From an uncultured Porphyromonadaceae bacterium (lineage in GTDB: Bacteria; Bacteroidota; Bacteroidia; Bacteroidales; Muribaculaceae): DNA of 64,000 nt. The notes beneath the pieces were generated by a model. That model made no database searches. It was given only the letters and a program-made list of their open reading frames with translations, and had not been told where the DNA came from. The stretch covers positions 47,435-111,434 of the forward strand of contig URTA01000001.1 of NCBI GenBank assembly GCA_900550645.1. Reading direction: 5' to 3'. Below, piece by piece: positions 49,684 through 59,480 of this stretch; within the stretch, counting starts at the first letter, position 1, and each line of letters opens with the position of its first letter. A program made the translations under genes and the position numbers.

Positions 49684-50907
49684 TCAGAACATTGCTGCGA
49701 CACGCTTGAGCGCATCGACAAATGCGTCGGCTTCGCGCAGGGTGTTGTATGCGGCAAATGAGGCGCGTACGGTGCCGGGGATGCCGAGGCGTGTCATGAG
49801 CGGCTGGGCGCAGTGGTGTCCGGTGCGGACTTCCACGCCGAGCTTGTCGAGCAGCAGCCCTATGTCGTAGGGGTGTACGTCGCCGACGAGGAACGAGATG
49901 ACCGCGCTCTTGCCGGGCGTCTGGCCGAATATGCGCACGGCTGGTATCTCGCTGCGCATACGCTGCTCTGTGTGCTGCGTGAGGGCGTGTTCGTGCGCGG
50001 CGATGCGCCCGATGCCTGTCTGTTCGATGAAGTCCAGGGCGCGAGCGAAGGCTGCTATGTCGATGAAGTCTGGCGTGCCGGCCTCGAACTTGAAGGGCAG
50101 CTCGGCGAATGTGGTGCGCTCGAACGAGACGTTGCCTATCATCTCGCCGCCTCCCTGGTAGGGGGGCATCTTCTCGAGCAATTCGCGGCGGCCGTACAGC
50201 ACTCCGACCCCGCAGGGCCCGTACATCTTGTGTGCGGAGAATGTGTAGAAGTCGCATCCGATGTCTCGCACGTCTACGGCCAGGTGGGGTGCGGCCTGTG
50301 CGCCGTCTATCAGCACCGGCACGCCGTGGCTGTGTGCCTCGGCGGTCATCTCCTTGACCGGGTTGACTGTCCCCAGGACGTTGCTGACGTGGCAGAAGGC
50401 TGCCATGACGGTGCGGTCGGTGAACAGGGAGCGGTACTGCCCGATGTCGAGCGAGCCGTCGGGGAGCATGTCCACGACGCGCAGTCGTATTCCGGTGCGG
50501 CTCTGCAACAGCTGCCAGGGGACGATGTCGGCGTGGTGTTCCATGACGGTGAGTATCACCTCGTCGCCCTGGCGGAATGACTGCCCGAGGCTTGCCGCCA
50601 CGAGGTTGATGGCCTCTGTCGTGCCACGGGTGAAGATGACCTCGGCAGTCTCTGCGGCGTTGATGTAGCGGCGCACGCGCTCGCGTGCCTGTTCCTGCAG
50701 GTCGGTGGCTTCCTGCGAGAGGGTGTGCACGCCACGGTGCACGTTGGCCTTGGTGTGGCGGTACAGGTGTGCTATCTCGTCAACGACGCAGTCGGGTGTC
50801 TGGGAGGTGGCGGTGTTGTCGAGGTATATGAGGTCTCGCTCGCCGACCTTGCGCTGCAGTATGGGGAACTGGCGTCGTATCTGTTCTGTTTCGTTGTCTG
50901 AAAACAT
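49684..50907 (-). CDS. sufS: Cysteine desulfurase SufS
   Basis: 407 residues from ATG 50905-50907 (MFSDNETEQI). PLP lysine in FYTFSAHKMYGPCGVG, with FTRGTTEAINLVA and MEHHADIVPWQ as usual cofactor-site blocks. The catalytic Cys is in VRTGHHCAQPL. It releases sulfur from cysteine for Fe-S cluster building. It is the last gene of the minus-strand suf group and lies 68 bp after sufD, with the 9-nt repeat between them. Confidence 0.95.
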   Translation of the reverse strand: MFSDNETEQIRRQFPILQRKVGERDLIYLDNTATSQTPDCVVDEIAHLYRHTKANVHRGVHTLSQEATDLQEQARERVRRYINAAETAEVIFTRGTTEAINLVAASLGQSFRQGDEVILTVMEHHADIVPWQLLQSRTGIRLRVVDMLPDGSLDIGQYRSLFTDRTVMAAFCHVSNVLGTVNPVKEMTAEAHSHGVPVLIDGAQAAPHLAVDVRDIGCDFYTFSAHKMYGPCGVGVLYGRRELLEKMPPYQGGGEMIGNVSFERTTFAELPFKFEAGTPDFIDIAAFARALDFIEQTGIGRIAAHEHALTQHTEQRMRSEIPAVRIFGQTPGKSAVISFLVGDVHPYDIGLLLDKLGVEVRTGHHCAQPLMTRLGIPGTVRASFAAYNTLREADAFVDALKRVAAMF

Positions 50908-50937
50908 TTTTGTATTGTGTTGTTGTGACGGCATTGT

Positions 50938-50970
50938 CGGAGTTCTCGGAGTACTCAGAGAACTCCGAGG
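50938..50970. repeat. 9-nt periodic repeat, copy 3
   Basis: GGAGTTCTCGGAGTACTC followed by AGAGAACTCCGAGG sits in the sufS-sufD gap. It is close to copies at 9118 and 36480. Confidence 0.72.
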
Positions 50971-50975
50971 TGTCC

Positions 50976-52343
50976 CTACTTTGCCGTGGGGCAGTCAGCC
51001 ATGCATGTGGCGCATGAGTGTCCTTCCTCGCCGGCGAAACGCCTCTCTACGAGCTGCCGCAGCCTGTCGCCGAGGGCTGGCAGCCTTACGCCGTCTATCA
51101 CGTCGGCCATGAATGCCTGTTTTAGCAGGAGCTTGGCGCGGCGGTCGGAGAGGCCTCTGGCGTTCATGTAGAAGAGCTGGCTGTCGTCGAATGTGCCTGT
51201 AGCTGTGCCGTGCGAGCATTTCACGTCGTCGTTGTATATCTCGAGCTGGGGCTTGGAGTACATGCGAGCCTGGGGCGAGCCGACCACGTTGCGGTTTGAC
51301 TGGTAGGCCTCGGTCTTGACTGCTCCCGGGGCGACGTATATCAGCCCGGCGAATGAGCCGCGTGCGGTGTCGTCGATGACGTATTTGAACAGTTCGTCGG
51401 TCTTGCATCGCGGGGCGTTGTGGCGTATGCATGAGTATGTGTCGGCGTGTCGGTCGCGGTCTTCTATGGCAAGCCCCATGAGGCGGAGCGAGGCCTGCTC
51501 GCCGTCGAGGTCGCAGCGGTACTCGTTGCGCGTCGTGCCGTTGTACAGGGTTATCCCGTCGAGCAGGACGTTGCTGCGGGCTTGCTGGCGCAGGTAGAGG
51601 GAGGAGAGGCGCGAGGTGCGCTCGGAGCTTTCCTCGATGTCGTATATGTCGAGGGTGCTTCCCTCGCCGGCATACGCCTCGATGACTTGCAACGACATCA
51701 GTCCTGCGCTGCCGCCGCCCTGTGTGTGGTCGCACATGAGCAGCTTCGCCTCGCTGCCTTTGCCCAGTACGAGCAGCACGCGGCGGACGGCCATCATGGG
51801 CTGGTCGCCGCGCAGTATGCTGACGAGCTGCAGCGGACGCTCGAGGCGCACGCCGTCAGGGACGTATATCATCACGCCGTCCTGGCATAGCATGGTGTTC
51901 AGGGCGGCGACAGGGTTGCCGAGGTCTGCCAGCCGGCCGTAGTGGCGAGCCACGGTGTCAGGCATCTCGCGTGCCGCCTGCGCGAGCGAGCCGGCGAACA
52001 CGCCCTGGCCGCTCGGTATGCCGCTCCCTTCGGGGACGACGCAGGTGTCGCCGAACATGTATATCTGTGCCGTCGAGAGGTTAGGCACTCCGCAGCGGAA
52101 GCTCTCTGCGGGGTTGAAGCGCATTGGCACGCGGGCGAGGTTTACCCCCCAGTCTGGTGCGAGCATTTCGCGCAGCGAGGTGATGTGGTAGTCTTCCGAG
52201 CCTTTTTCGGGGAGCGTCATTGCCTCGATTGCGGCGGCGGCCTTGTCGCGCAGGGCGTTGAGCGGTGCGGCGCACTGGCTGTCTATGAGGTCGCGGTGCT
52301 GCCGGAACAGGTCGGTGTATTGTCTCAGTGCGCTGTCCATCAT
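50976..52343 (-). CDS. sufD: Fe-S assembly protein SufD
   Basis: 455 residues, full length. C-terminal SufBD beta-helix with KVEAYQSNRNVVGSPQAR-like KTEAYQSNRNVVGSPQARMY and CSHGTATGTFDDSQLFYMNARGL. N-terminal helical part has a Leu-rich ADLGNPVAALNTML. It forms the SufB-SufC-SufD scaffold. Its start overlaps the sufC stop by 4 bp. Confidence 0.93.
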   Translation of the reverse strand: MMDSALRQYTDLFRQHRDLIDSQCAAPLNALRDKAAAAIEAMTLPEKGSEDYHITSLREMLAPDWGVNLARVPMRFNPAESFRCGVPNLSTAQIYMFGDTCVVPEGSGIPSGQGVFAGSLAQAAREMPDTVARHYGRLADLGNPVAALNTMLCQDGVMIYVPDGVRLERPLQLVSILRGDQPMMAVRRVLLVLGKGSEAKLLMCDHTQGGGSAGLMSLQVIEAYAGEGSTLDIYDIEESSERTSRLSSLYLRQQARSNVLLDGITLYNGTTRNEYRCDLDGEQASLRLMGLAIEDRDRHADTYSCIRHNAPRCKTDELFKYVIDDTARGSFAGLIYVAPGAVKTEAYQSNRNVVGSPQARMYSKPQLEIYNDDVKCSHGTATGTFDDSQLFYMNARGLSDRRAKLLLKQAFMADVIDGVRLPALGDRLRQLVERRFAGEEGHSCATCMADCPTAK

Positions 52344-53104
52344 GCGGGGTTTTGTGAGTCCACTTCTTCCTTTATCCAGTCGTATCCGCGCTCTTCGAGC
52401 TCGAGGGCGAGTTCGGGCCCGGCGGTGTGTACGATGCGCCCCTTGTAGAGGACGTGCACGATGTCGGGCTTGATGTAGTCGAGCAGCCGCTGGTAGTGCG
52501 TTATTACTATCGTGGCGTTGTCTTTGGAGCGCAGGGCGTTGACGCCGCCGGCTACGATGCGCAGGGCGTCGATGTCGAGGCCTGAATCGGTCTCGTCGAG
52601 TATGGAGAGGCGCGGCTCGAGCATCGCCATCTGGAAAATCTCGTTGCGCTTCTTCTCTCCTCCGGAGAATCCCTCGTTGACGGAGCGGGAGGCGAGCTTG
52701 CCGTCGAGTTCTACGATTGCTCGTTTCTCGCGCATCAGCTTGAGGAACTCTGTCGCTGAAATCGGGGGCAGCCCGAGGTATTCGCGCTTTGCGCTTATGG
52801 CTTCGCGCATGAAGTTGACCATTGACACTCCCGGTATCTCGACGGGGTACTGGAATCCGAGGAACAGACCCTCGTGGCTTCGCTCTTCCGGGGGCATGGC
52901 GAGCAGGTCCTTGCCGCAGAACGTGGCTTCGCCGCCGGTGACGGTGTATGCGGGGTTGCCGGCCAGCACCATTGACAGCGTGGACTTGCCCGAGCCGTTG
53001 GGACCCATTATGGCGTGTACCTCGCCGGGTCGCACCTCGAGGTCGATGCCTTTCAATATCTCTTTGCCGCCTATTTCGGCGTGCAGGTTCTTAACTTTCA
53101 GCAT
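52340..53104 (-). CDS. sufC: Fe-S assembly ATPase SufC
   Basis: 254 residues. ABC ATPase: Walker A MGPNGSGKSTLSMVL, signature NEGFSGGEKKRNEIFQM, Walker B LSILDETDSGLDID, H-loop VITHYQRLL. It drives scaffold rearrangement in the Suf system. It overlaps the cvpA-like gene at its start (13 bp). Confidence 0.95.
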   Translation of the reverse strand: MLKVKNLHAEIGGKEILKGIDLEVRPGEVHAIMGPNGSGKSTLSMVLAGNPAYTVTGGEATFCGKDLLAMPPEERSHEGLFLGFQYPVEIPGVSMVNFMREAISAKREYLGLPPISATEFLKLMREKRAIVELDGKLASRSVNEGFSGGEKKRNEIFQMAMLEPRLSILDETDSGLDIDALRIVAGGVNALRSKDNATIVITHYQRLLDYIKPDIVHVLYKGRIVHTAGPELALELEERGYDWIKEEVDSQNPA

Positions 53105-53741
53105 ATTCGGTAATACGTGTTATATGTCGTGACACCAGCTTTGGGGTGTCGTTGTTTTCAGTGCCGTGTGCCGGAGGCGAGGTGCCGCGCAGCAGCGAAA
53201 TTGAGCGAGCCTGCCGCAGCTGGCGGCGGTGGAGCAGCTCGCTGTAGTCCTCGGTGTCGGTCAGCACGGGGGCGATGTGCATCACCTCCTCTATAACGCC
53301 TCCGTCGCCTGCGTCGGCTATTCGCAGTGCCACGCAGTCCTCGTCCATAGCCCCCCATAGGTTGAGCAGCAGCGAGACGGCGGTGAGCCAGCGCAGCAGT
53401 GCGAGGAGCGTGCCGGCGAGGCGGCTGAGCAGCCCCCTGCCTACGAGGGCGAGCAATGCTTTCAGCGGCGTGGCTATGGCAGTGACTATGAGCGATGTGA
53501 GGAGGTACACCGTGGTCAGGGCCATGTAGCGTGCCGCCAGGTCGCCGTCGGCAAACTGCTGCTGCATCCCCTGCTGCTCGAGCATGGGGAACAGGTATGG
53601 GCATGCGAGGCGGGCCGCGATGATGCCTGTGCACCAGCCTATCATGGCGGGGAGCTGCCGGGGCGTGCCGAGATGCCAGCCACGGTATATTGCCCACAGC
53701 GATACTGCTATGACGAGTATGTTGAGTAATACGGCGGTCAT
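53091..53741 (-). CDS. CvpA-family membrane protein
   Basis: 216 residues from ATG 53739-53741 (ATG 53747 possible). Four transmembrane helices (about 5-20, 25-45, 65-90, 100-125), with TAVLLNILVIAVSLWAIYRGW at the start. The C-terminus is soluble. This arrangement is CvpA. It is first gene of the group whose next genes are sufC-sufD-sufS. Its stop overlaps the sufC start region. Confidence 0.75.
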   Translation of the reverse strand: MTAVLLNILVIAVSLWAIYRGWHLGTPRQLPAMIGWCTGIIAARLACPYLFPMLEQQGMQQQFADGDLAARYMALTTVYLLTSLIVTAIATPLKALLALVGRGLLSRLAGTLLALLRWLTAVSLLLNLWGAMDEDCVALRIADAGDGGVIEEVMHIAPVLTDTEDYSELLHRRQLRQARSISLLRGTSPPAHGTENNDTPKLVSRHITRITEYAES

Positions 53742-53891
53742 CGGCATCGACGGCGCGGCCGCACGCCGCACCACAGCGCAAAGTTAATGCTAATCCGCGA
53801 GATATGCAAGAGTGGCGGCAGCGTTGCGCGGCAGGGTGTTAAAATCGGTTGGAAACGTCGTGCGGCTATTGCACAAATGCTCCGAAACCGC

Positions 53892-53899
53892 TACTTTTG
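53892..53899 (+). promoter_or_regulatory. -7 box (TACTTTTG) for the lysozyme gene
   Basis: TACTTTTG matches TAnnTTTG and lies 70 bp before ATG 53970. Confidence 0.5.
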
Positions 53900-53969
53900 T
53901 GCAGTTAAAAGCGTTTACAGCATAACGGCACTGCGCAACAGGCACAACACCATAGACCGGGCATATCAG

Positions 53970-54749
53970 ATGAAAAGCATATTCAGCAAGGGACAGCCTC
54001 ATGACATACAGTCGGCCATCGATTTCCTGGTGGTGACTGCGCTGCTTGTGTATGCCGGGGTGTGGGCGTGGCGCGAGTACATGACCTCCGCGCCGTATGT
54101 AGACCCGGAGCGTTACCCGGTGCGCGGCATCGACGTGAGCGCGCACAACGGCATGATGAACTTCGAGGCCGCAGCCGCCGACGGCATCGAGTTCGTGTTC
54201 ATCAAGGCCTCGGAGGGGACGGACTTCCGCGACTCCAACTTCCGGCTGAACTATGACAAGGCACGCGAGGCCGGCATCATGGTGGGCGCGTACCACTATT
54301 TCCGCTTTGACAGCGACGGCGTGGACCAGGCGGTCAACCTGCTGGGCGCGGTGGGCGACCGCCAGCTCGACATAGGGATAGCCGTTGACGTGGAGGAGGA
54401 GGGCAACGCACGCGGCGTGCCTGTGGACTCGATAAAGATGCGGCTGCGCGACATGACCGAGTACCTCAACCTGCGCGGCTGGCGCGTGACGTTCTACAGC
54501 AACCGCGACGGGTACTATGACCTGCTGATGCCCGAAATGGAGGGGATGCCGATATGGATATGCTCGTTCTACAGCACCCCCCTCGAGGGCGAGTGGACGT
54601 TCTGGCAGTATGACCACCGCGGCAAGGTGAGCGGGGTGCGCGGCGACGTGGACCTGGACGCTTTCGGCGGCAGCCGCGAGGACTGGCGGCAGTTCATACT
54701 CGACACGCGCCAGGCCCCAGAGAGGCGCGGGCAATATTCAGACGGCTGA
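53970..54749 (+). CDS. GH25-family lysozyme
   Basis: 259 residues from ATG 53970. One N-terminal transmembrane segment (FLVVTALLVYAGVWAW). The GH25 barrel follows: RGIDVSAHNGMMNF with the first catalytic Asp, FVFIKASEGTDFRDSNF, AYHYFRF and DVEEEG (catalytic acids). It cleaves peptidoglycan. It is anchored to the inner membrane and acts in the periplasm. It precedes porU by 42 bp. Confidence 0.9.
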   Translation: MKSIFSKGQPHDIQSAIDFLVVTALLVYAGVWAWREYMTSAPYVDPERYPVRGIDVSAHNGMMNFEAAAADGIEFVFIKASEGTDFRDSNFRLNYDKAREAGIMVGAYHYFRFDSDGVDQAVNLLGAVGDRQLDIGIAVDVEEEGNARGVPVDSIKMRLRDMTEYLNLRGWRVTFYSNRDGYYDLLMPEMEGMPIWICSFYSTPLEGEWTFWQYDHRGKVSGVRGDVDLDAFGGSREDWRQFILDTRQAPERRGQYSDG

Positions 54750-54791
54750 AAACGTTGTACATATACCGAAAATCAGCGAAAGGAAACGCAG

Positions 54792-57700
54792 ATGAAACAC
54801 GACAACACATTGCGACACGCCCTCACACTGCTCGCCGTGGCTGCGCTGGGGACTGTGCAGCTGCTGGCGTACAGCCCCGAGCGGTACGCCGCCTCGTCGC
54901 GCCTCGCCTCGGGCAAGTGGGCGAAGATACGTGTCAACGAGGGGGGGATGCAGTTCCTCTCCAACTCGCAGATACGCAACCTCGGGTTTTCAGACCCCTC
55001 CAAGGTGCGCGTATACGGCTACGGCGGGCGCATGATACGCGAGACGCTCGACGACCGCCACCCCGACGACCTGCCGCTGCTCCCCTGCGTGCATACGTCA
55101 AAGGGGATAGTCTTCTACGGCGTTGACAACATAGGCTGGCAGGGCGACTCCAAGGGTTCGGCGCAGGGAGGCTCGAAATACTCGCGCATACAGAACCCTT
55201 ACGCCACAGCCTCGTACTATTTCATCTCTGACGCTGACACCCAGGACGAGCCGCAGGGCGTGATGCCCGCCGGGACTGCCTCTTCACAGCCCAAGACCAC
55301 GTTTACCGCCCACCTGCTCCACGAGAAGGAGCTTGCCGCAGGATGCGTGTCAGGGCGCGAGCTCTTCGGAGAGGACTTCCGCACCAAGGCCGCGCAGTCG
55401 TTCCCCTTCACGCTCACCGGCTATGCCGGCGGCGAGGCAAAGGTCAACGTGCGCTTCGCCACCACCACGAGCAGCGGAGCAAGCACCGTCTCCGTCTACG
55501 GCAACGGCACGCACCTTGGCCCTGGCGACATGACCATTCGCGAGGCTGCCAGCAAAGTATACCTCGTGGCTGGCTCGGCTGTCAAGACCGTGGAGAACCC
55601 CGGCGAAAAGCTCGACGTGGAGCTGCGCTTCAAGACCAGCGGCGTGCTGCGCATGGCACGGCTGGACTATATAATAGTGGAATACGAGCGCGAGCTGCGC
55701 CTCTCGGGCGCGGAACTCATGTTCTACGACTATACCTCCGCCCCGACGGCATACACCGTTGCCGGCTGCACGGAAAGCACCGTGATATGGGACGTGACCG
55801 ACCCCGAGTCGCCGTTGCTGGTGCAGGGCGACCGCCAGGGCGACCGCATCACGTTCACCGCCTCGCAGACGGGCTACCGCGAGTATGTCGCTTTTGACGC
55901 GGACAAGGTGTCGCGCACTGTCACCCCCTCTGGCAGCGTCGTCAACCAGGACATCCACGCCATGGAGACCCCCGACATGCTCATCATCACACCGCAGCAG
56001 TACCGGGCGCAGTCGGAGCGCATTGCGCAGATGCACCGCGACAAGGACGGCATGACGGTCCATGTCCTCACTCCCGAAGCGCTGTACAACGAGTTCTCGT
56101 CCGGCACGCCCGACGTGAGCGCGTTCCGCAAGGCACTCAAGATGTGGTACGACCGCGGAGGAGGCGAGGGGGGCAAGCTGAAGCACTGCCTGATAATGTC
56201 GCGCCCCACATACGACAACCGCATGATTACCGACGCGGTGCGCTCGGCGGGATATCCCCGTGTGCTGCAGTGGCAGAGCCAGGAGACGTACACCGAATCC
56301 TCGTCATACGGCACGGACGATTTCATCGTCATGCTCGACGACGTGACCGACGGCAAGTTCAACATGAACAAGGCACGCATCAGCCTCGGCATAGGCCGCT
56401 TCGAGATCAAGAGCCTCACCGAGGCTACGCAGATGGTTGACAAGCTGCTAAACTATGTCAACACCCCGCGCAGCGGCTCGTGGAAGAATACCGTCATGCT
56501 GCTCGCCGACGATCAGGACCGCGCTGTCCACATGGTGCAGACAGAAAACCTCTGGAACGGCATGAGGTCTGCCGGCAACGGCGCGAACTTCAACTACGAG
56601 AAGGTCTACATGGACGCTTACCCACTCGAGGCTTCGAGCGTGGGCATGCACTACCCCCAGGCCAAGGCTCGCATGAAGCAGCTCATACAGGAGGGCGTGG
56701 ACGTGTGGAGCTACATCGGCCATGCCTCGCCGCGCGGCCTCTCGCACGAGGACATGTTCAACTGGACTGACATCACCTCGATGACCAACCGCAACCTGCC
56801 GTTCATGTACGCGGCGACATGCGAGTTCGTCCGCCCCGACGACGACGAGATAAGCGGCGCGGAGATAATGTGGCTGTACCCCGACAGCGGCGTGATAGCG
56901 ATGATTGCCGCCTCGCGTTCCGTATACATCAGCGACAACGGCATATTTTCCGAAGCCATGGGGCGATACTTCTTCAGCCGCGACGCTGACGGCAAGGCCA
57001 TACGCATGGGCGACCTGCTGCGCCTCGCCAAGAACGCCACCAACGACGGCGGCAACAAGCTGCGCTTCCTCCTCATGGGCGACCCCGCGCTGCGTGTGCC
57101 TTCGCCTGACAAGTATGTCGTAGTGGACCGCATCGGCGACACCGACATGACCGTGGGCAGGGAGATGCCGCAGGTGGGCGCACTCGAGAAATTCACCGTC
57201 GAGGGGCGCGTGGTGGACAGCAACGGCAATACGCTCGACGACTTCAACGGCAACGTTGACCTCATACTCTTTGACGCGGAGATGCCTGTGGAGACCTACG
57301 GCAACGGCGACGAAGGCGAGCCGTACACCTACAACGACCGCCAGTCGCGCCTGTTCCGCAGCGTCGAGAAGGTCACCGGCGGACGCTGGACAGCCACGGT
57401 GCTGACTCCTGCACTCATCGAGAACAACTATTCCCCGGCACGCTTGAGCCTGTACGCATACAGCGACAGCGGCGTGGAGGCCAACGGCGCGTGCGAGCGG
57501 CTATACGTATACGGCTTCGACCCCGACGCGACCCGTGCCGACGACACCGAGGGCCCGGTCATCTCCGGCCTGTGCCTCAACAGCGAGGCATTCGCCCCGG
57601 GCGACATCGTAAACCAGTCGCCGGTGGTACGCGCATCGATGCGCGACGACTCCGGCATAAGCGTATACGGCAGCACAATCGGGCACCAGATTACAATAAA

Positions 57701-58205
57701 GGTGGACGACCAGGTCTACAACGACGTGAGCGACTTCTACTCCCCGGCAGAGGGCGACCCCTACGGAGGCAGCATACTCTATCCGCTCAACAGCGTGGAG
57801 CCGGGAGAGCATACGCTGACGCTCACCGTCTATGACAACATGGGCAACGACTCGTCGCAGACCATAGCCTTCCGCGTGGCTGTAGGCCGCGCCCCGGGCA
57901 TCACTGACGTACACACCGACGTGAATCCGGCTCGCACTTCCGTCAACTTCATCATCAACCATGACCGTCCCTCCGAGGCTCTGCAATGCACTGTGGACGT
58001 ATACAACCTGGCCGGCAGCAAGGTGTGGAGCAACACCGTCTCAACCTCCAGCGACTACGACACTTCGCTGCGCATCGGCTGGGACCTGTGCGACGGCGGA
58101 GGCGGACGTGTCCCTCGCGGCATTTACCTGTACCGTGTGACAATAACCGACGCTTCGGGCGCAGAGTCTTCCGTGGCGAAGAAGCTGGCTGTCACTGCAC
58201 CATGA
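54792..58205 (+). CDS. porU: Type IX secretion system sortase PorU
   Basis: 1137 residues. Signal peptide (to about residue 23), then the PorU start pattern WAKIRVNEGGMQFLSNSQ and KVRVYGYGG. The C25 peptidase core has the catalytic His in SYIGHASPRGLSHEDMF (about residue 640) and the Cys in MYAATCEFVRPDDDEISGAE (about 675), the canonical PorU form. It ends with a FlgD-like domain (GIYLYRVTITD). It removes sorting domains from secreted proteins at the cell surface and attaches them to A-LPS. It lies 42 bp after the lysozyme gene. Confidence 0.9.
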   Translation: MKHDNTLRHALTLLAVAALGTVQLLAYSPERYAASSRLASGKWAKIRVNEGGMQFLSNSQIRNLGFSDPSKVRVYGYGGRMIRETLDDRHPDDLPLLPCVHTSKGIVFYGVDNIGWQGDSKGSAQGGSKYSRIQNPYATASYYFISDADTQDEPQGVMPAGTASSQPKTTFTAHLLHEKELAAGCVSGRELFGEDFRTKAAQSFPFTLTGYAGGEAKVNVRFATTTSSGASTVSVYGNGTHLGPGDMTIREAASKVYLVAGSAVKTVENPGEKLDVELRFKTSGVLRMARLDYIIVEYERELRLSGAELMFYDYTSAPTAYTVAGCTESTVIWDVTDPESPLLVQGDRQGDRITFTASQTGYREYVAFDADKVSRTVTPSGSVVNQDIHAMETPDMLIITPQQYRAQSERIAQMHRDKDGMTVHVLTPEALYNEFSSGTPDVSAFRKALKMWYDRGGGEGGKLKHCLIMSRPTYDNRMITDAVRSAGYPRVLQWQSQETYTESSSYGTDDFIVMLDDVTDGKFNMNKARISLGIGRFEIKSLTEATQMVDKLLNYVNTPRSGSWKNTVMLLADDQDRAVHMVQTENLWNGMRSAGNGANFNYEKVYMDAYPLEASSVGMHYPQAKARMKQLIQEGVDVWSYIGHASPRGLSHEDMFNWTDITSMTNRNLPFMYAATCEFVRPDDDEISGAEIMWLYPDSGVIAMIAASRSVYISDNGIFSEAMGRYFFSRDADGKAIRMGDLLRLAKNATNDGGNKLRFLLMGDPALRVPSPDKYVVVDRIGDTDMTVGREMPQVGALEKFTVEGRVVDSNGNTLDDFNGNVDLILFDAEMPVETYGNGDEGEPYTYNDRQSRLFRSVEKVTGGRWTATVLTPALIENNYSPARLSLYAYSDSGVEANGACERLYVYGFDPDATRADDTEGPVISGLCLNSEAFAPGDIVNQSPVVRASMRDDSGISVYGSTIGHQITIKVDDQVYNDVSDFYSPAEGDPYGGSILYPLNSVEPGEHTLTLTVYDNMGNDSSQTIAFRVAVGRAPGITDVHTDVNPARTSVNFIINHDRPSEALQCTVDVYNLAGSKVWSNTVSTSSDYDTSLRIGWDLCDGGGGRVPRGIYLYRVTITDASGAESSVAKKLAVTAP

Positions 58206-58217
58206 CTGTAACGTAAT

Positions 58218-58874
58218 ATGGCTCAACAGAAAGATACCTCATCCGTGCTGCTCCCAGAACCGACACTGCGCCGGCTTCCGTGGTATCTCGCATACATCGA
58301 CATTCTGCACTCCGAGGGCGTGGCAACGGTCTCCTCTACACAGATTTCCAGGGCGTTGAGCGTGGACGCCTCGCAGATAGCCAAAGACCTCTCGTTCCTC
58401 AGCATCAAGGGGAAGACGCGCATAGGCTACGAGGTGAAGGCTCTCAGCGATGCGCTCACTTCGTTTCTCGGCTTCCGCACCCCCCACAACGCCTTCATTG
58501 CCGGCGTGGGCAGCCTCGGCGAAGCTCTGATACGCGACCGCGGACTTGCCAAGTACGGCCTTAACATCATTGCCGGCTTTGACGTGAAAGAGGACATCTG
58601 CGGCACGGAGATATGCAATGTGCCCATATTCCATCCCGACGAGATGAGGGCGCGGCAGAAGCTCTCGCGTGCCTCGATAGGCATACTCACAGTGCCGGTT
58701 GACCAGGCGCAGGACGTGGCTGACACAATGGTCGCTGCCGGCATAAACGCTATCTGGAACTTCACCCCATACCGTGTGCGTGTGCGTGACGGCATTGTCC
58801 TTGCCAACACGTCTATTTACGCGCACCTCGCGCTGATTTACAACCGTTTGAACTCTCAAAGCCACCTCCCATGA
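58218..58874 (+). CDS. rex: Redox-sensing repressor Rex
   Basis: 218 residues. N-terminal winged helix (RRLPWYLAYIDIL, ISRALSVDASQIAKDLSFL) and Rossmann domain with GVGSLGEALI and IAGFDVKEDICG, a C-terminal helix, all as in Rex. It senses the NADH/NAD+ ratio and represses fermentation and respiration genes. It lies 12 bp after porU and overlaps the next gene by 4 bp. Confidence 0.93.
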   Translation: MAQQKDTSSVLLPEPTLRRLPWYLAYIDILHSEGVATVSSTQISRALSVDASQIAKDLSFLSIKGKTRIGYEVKALSDALTSFLGFRTPHNAFIAGVGSLGEALIRDRGLAKYGLNIIAGFDVKEDICGTEICNVPIFHPDEMRARQKLSRASIGILTVPVDQAQDVADTMVAAGINAIWNFTPYRVRVRDGIVLANTSIYAHLALIYNRLNSQSHLP

Positions 58875-59458
58875 AAGTATTTGCAGTCAACGCCTCACAG
58901 CCCGACAGCGGGCTTCTGCACCATTGCATACTCGCCGATTCGGCAGTGCTGCCGTGGCGCAAGCCCATGTTCCTGCCCGACTTTGACCCGGAGATGAGCC
59001 TGCGAACAGTCCCGGCGGTGGTGATAGACCGCCTGGGCAAGAGCATATCGAGGCGTTTCGCGAGCCGCTATTACTGTCGTGCCGCATACGCGCTGATGCT
59101 CCGCGCCGAGGGGCTGTACCGCCACCTTGCAGCCGCAGGAATGTCCGTCAGCGCAGCCGTATCGTTTGACAGCGCGGTGTTCATTTCACCGAATATGCCT
59201 ATCGAGGAGGTGGAACAGGCGTTCTCGCAAGGGGTGACGACAGAGGTGGACGGCACCGCCGCAGCGCAGACAGTATGCCCCGACTTCCGTGGCAGCATCG
59301 ACCGCGCCATACACGCACTCTCCCAATACTCGACTCTCAAGATAGGCGACATCCTCTTCTTCGATGTTCCCGACCGGGGCATACCTGTGCAGGAGGGCAA
59401 CCGCATCAGGCTGCTCGCGGCGCAGGGCGAGGAGATACATGCCTTTACCGTAAAATGA
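58871..59458 (+). CDS. FAH-like (fumarylacetoacetate hydrolase fold) protein
   Basis: 195 residues. The C-terminal pattern LKIGDILFFD and 'AVFISPNMPIEEV' resemble the fumarylacetoacetate hydrolase C-terminal fold, but the metal-binding acids are not obvious. SRYYCRAAYALMLRAEGL is unusual. It sits between rex and the second C25 gene and overlaps rex by 4 bp. Function is unknown. Confidence 0.55.
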   Translation: MKVFAVNASQPDSGLLHHCILADSAVLPWRKPMFLPDFDPEMSLRTVPAVVIDRLGKSISRRFASRYYCRAAYALMLRAEGLYRHLAAAGMSVSAAVSFDSAVFISPNMPIEEVEQAFSQGVTTEVDGTAAAQTVCPDFRGSIDRAIHALSQYSTLKIGDILFFDVPDRGIPVQEGNRIRLLAAQGEEIHAFTVK

Positions 59459-59480
59459 CCCGACAGAAACAATCCAGCTT

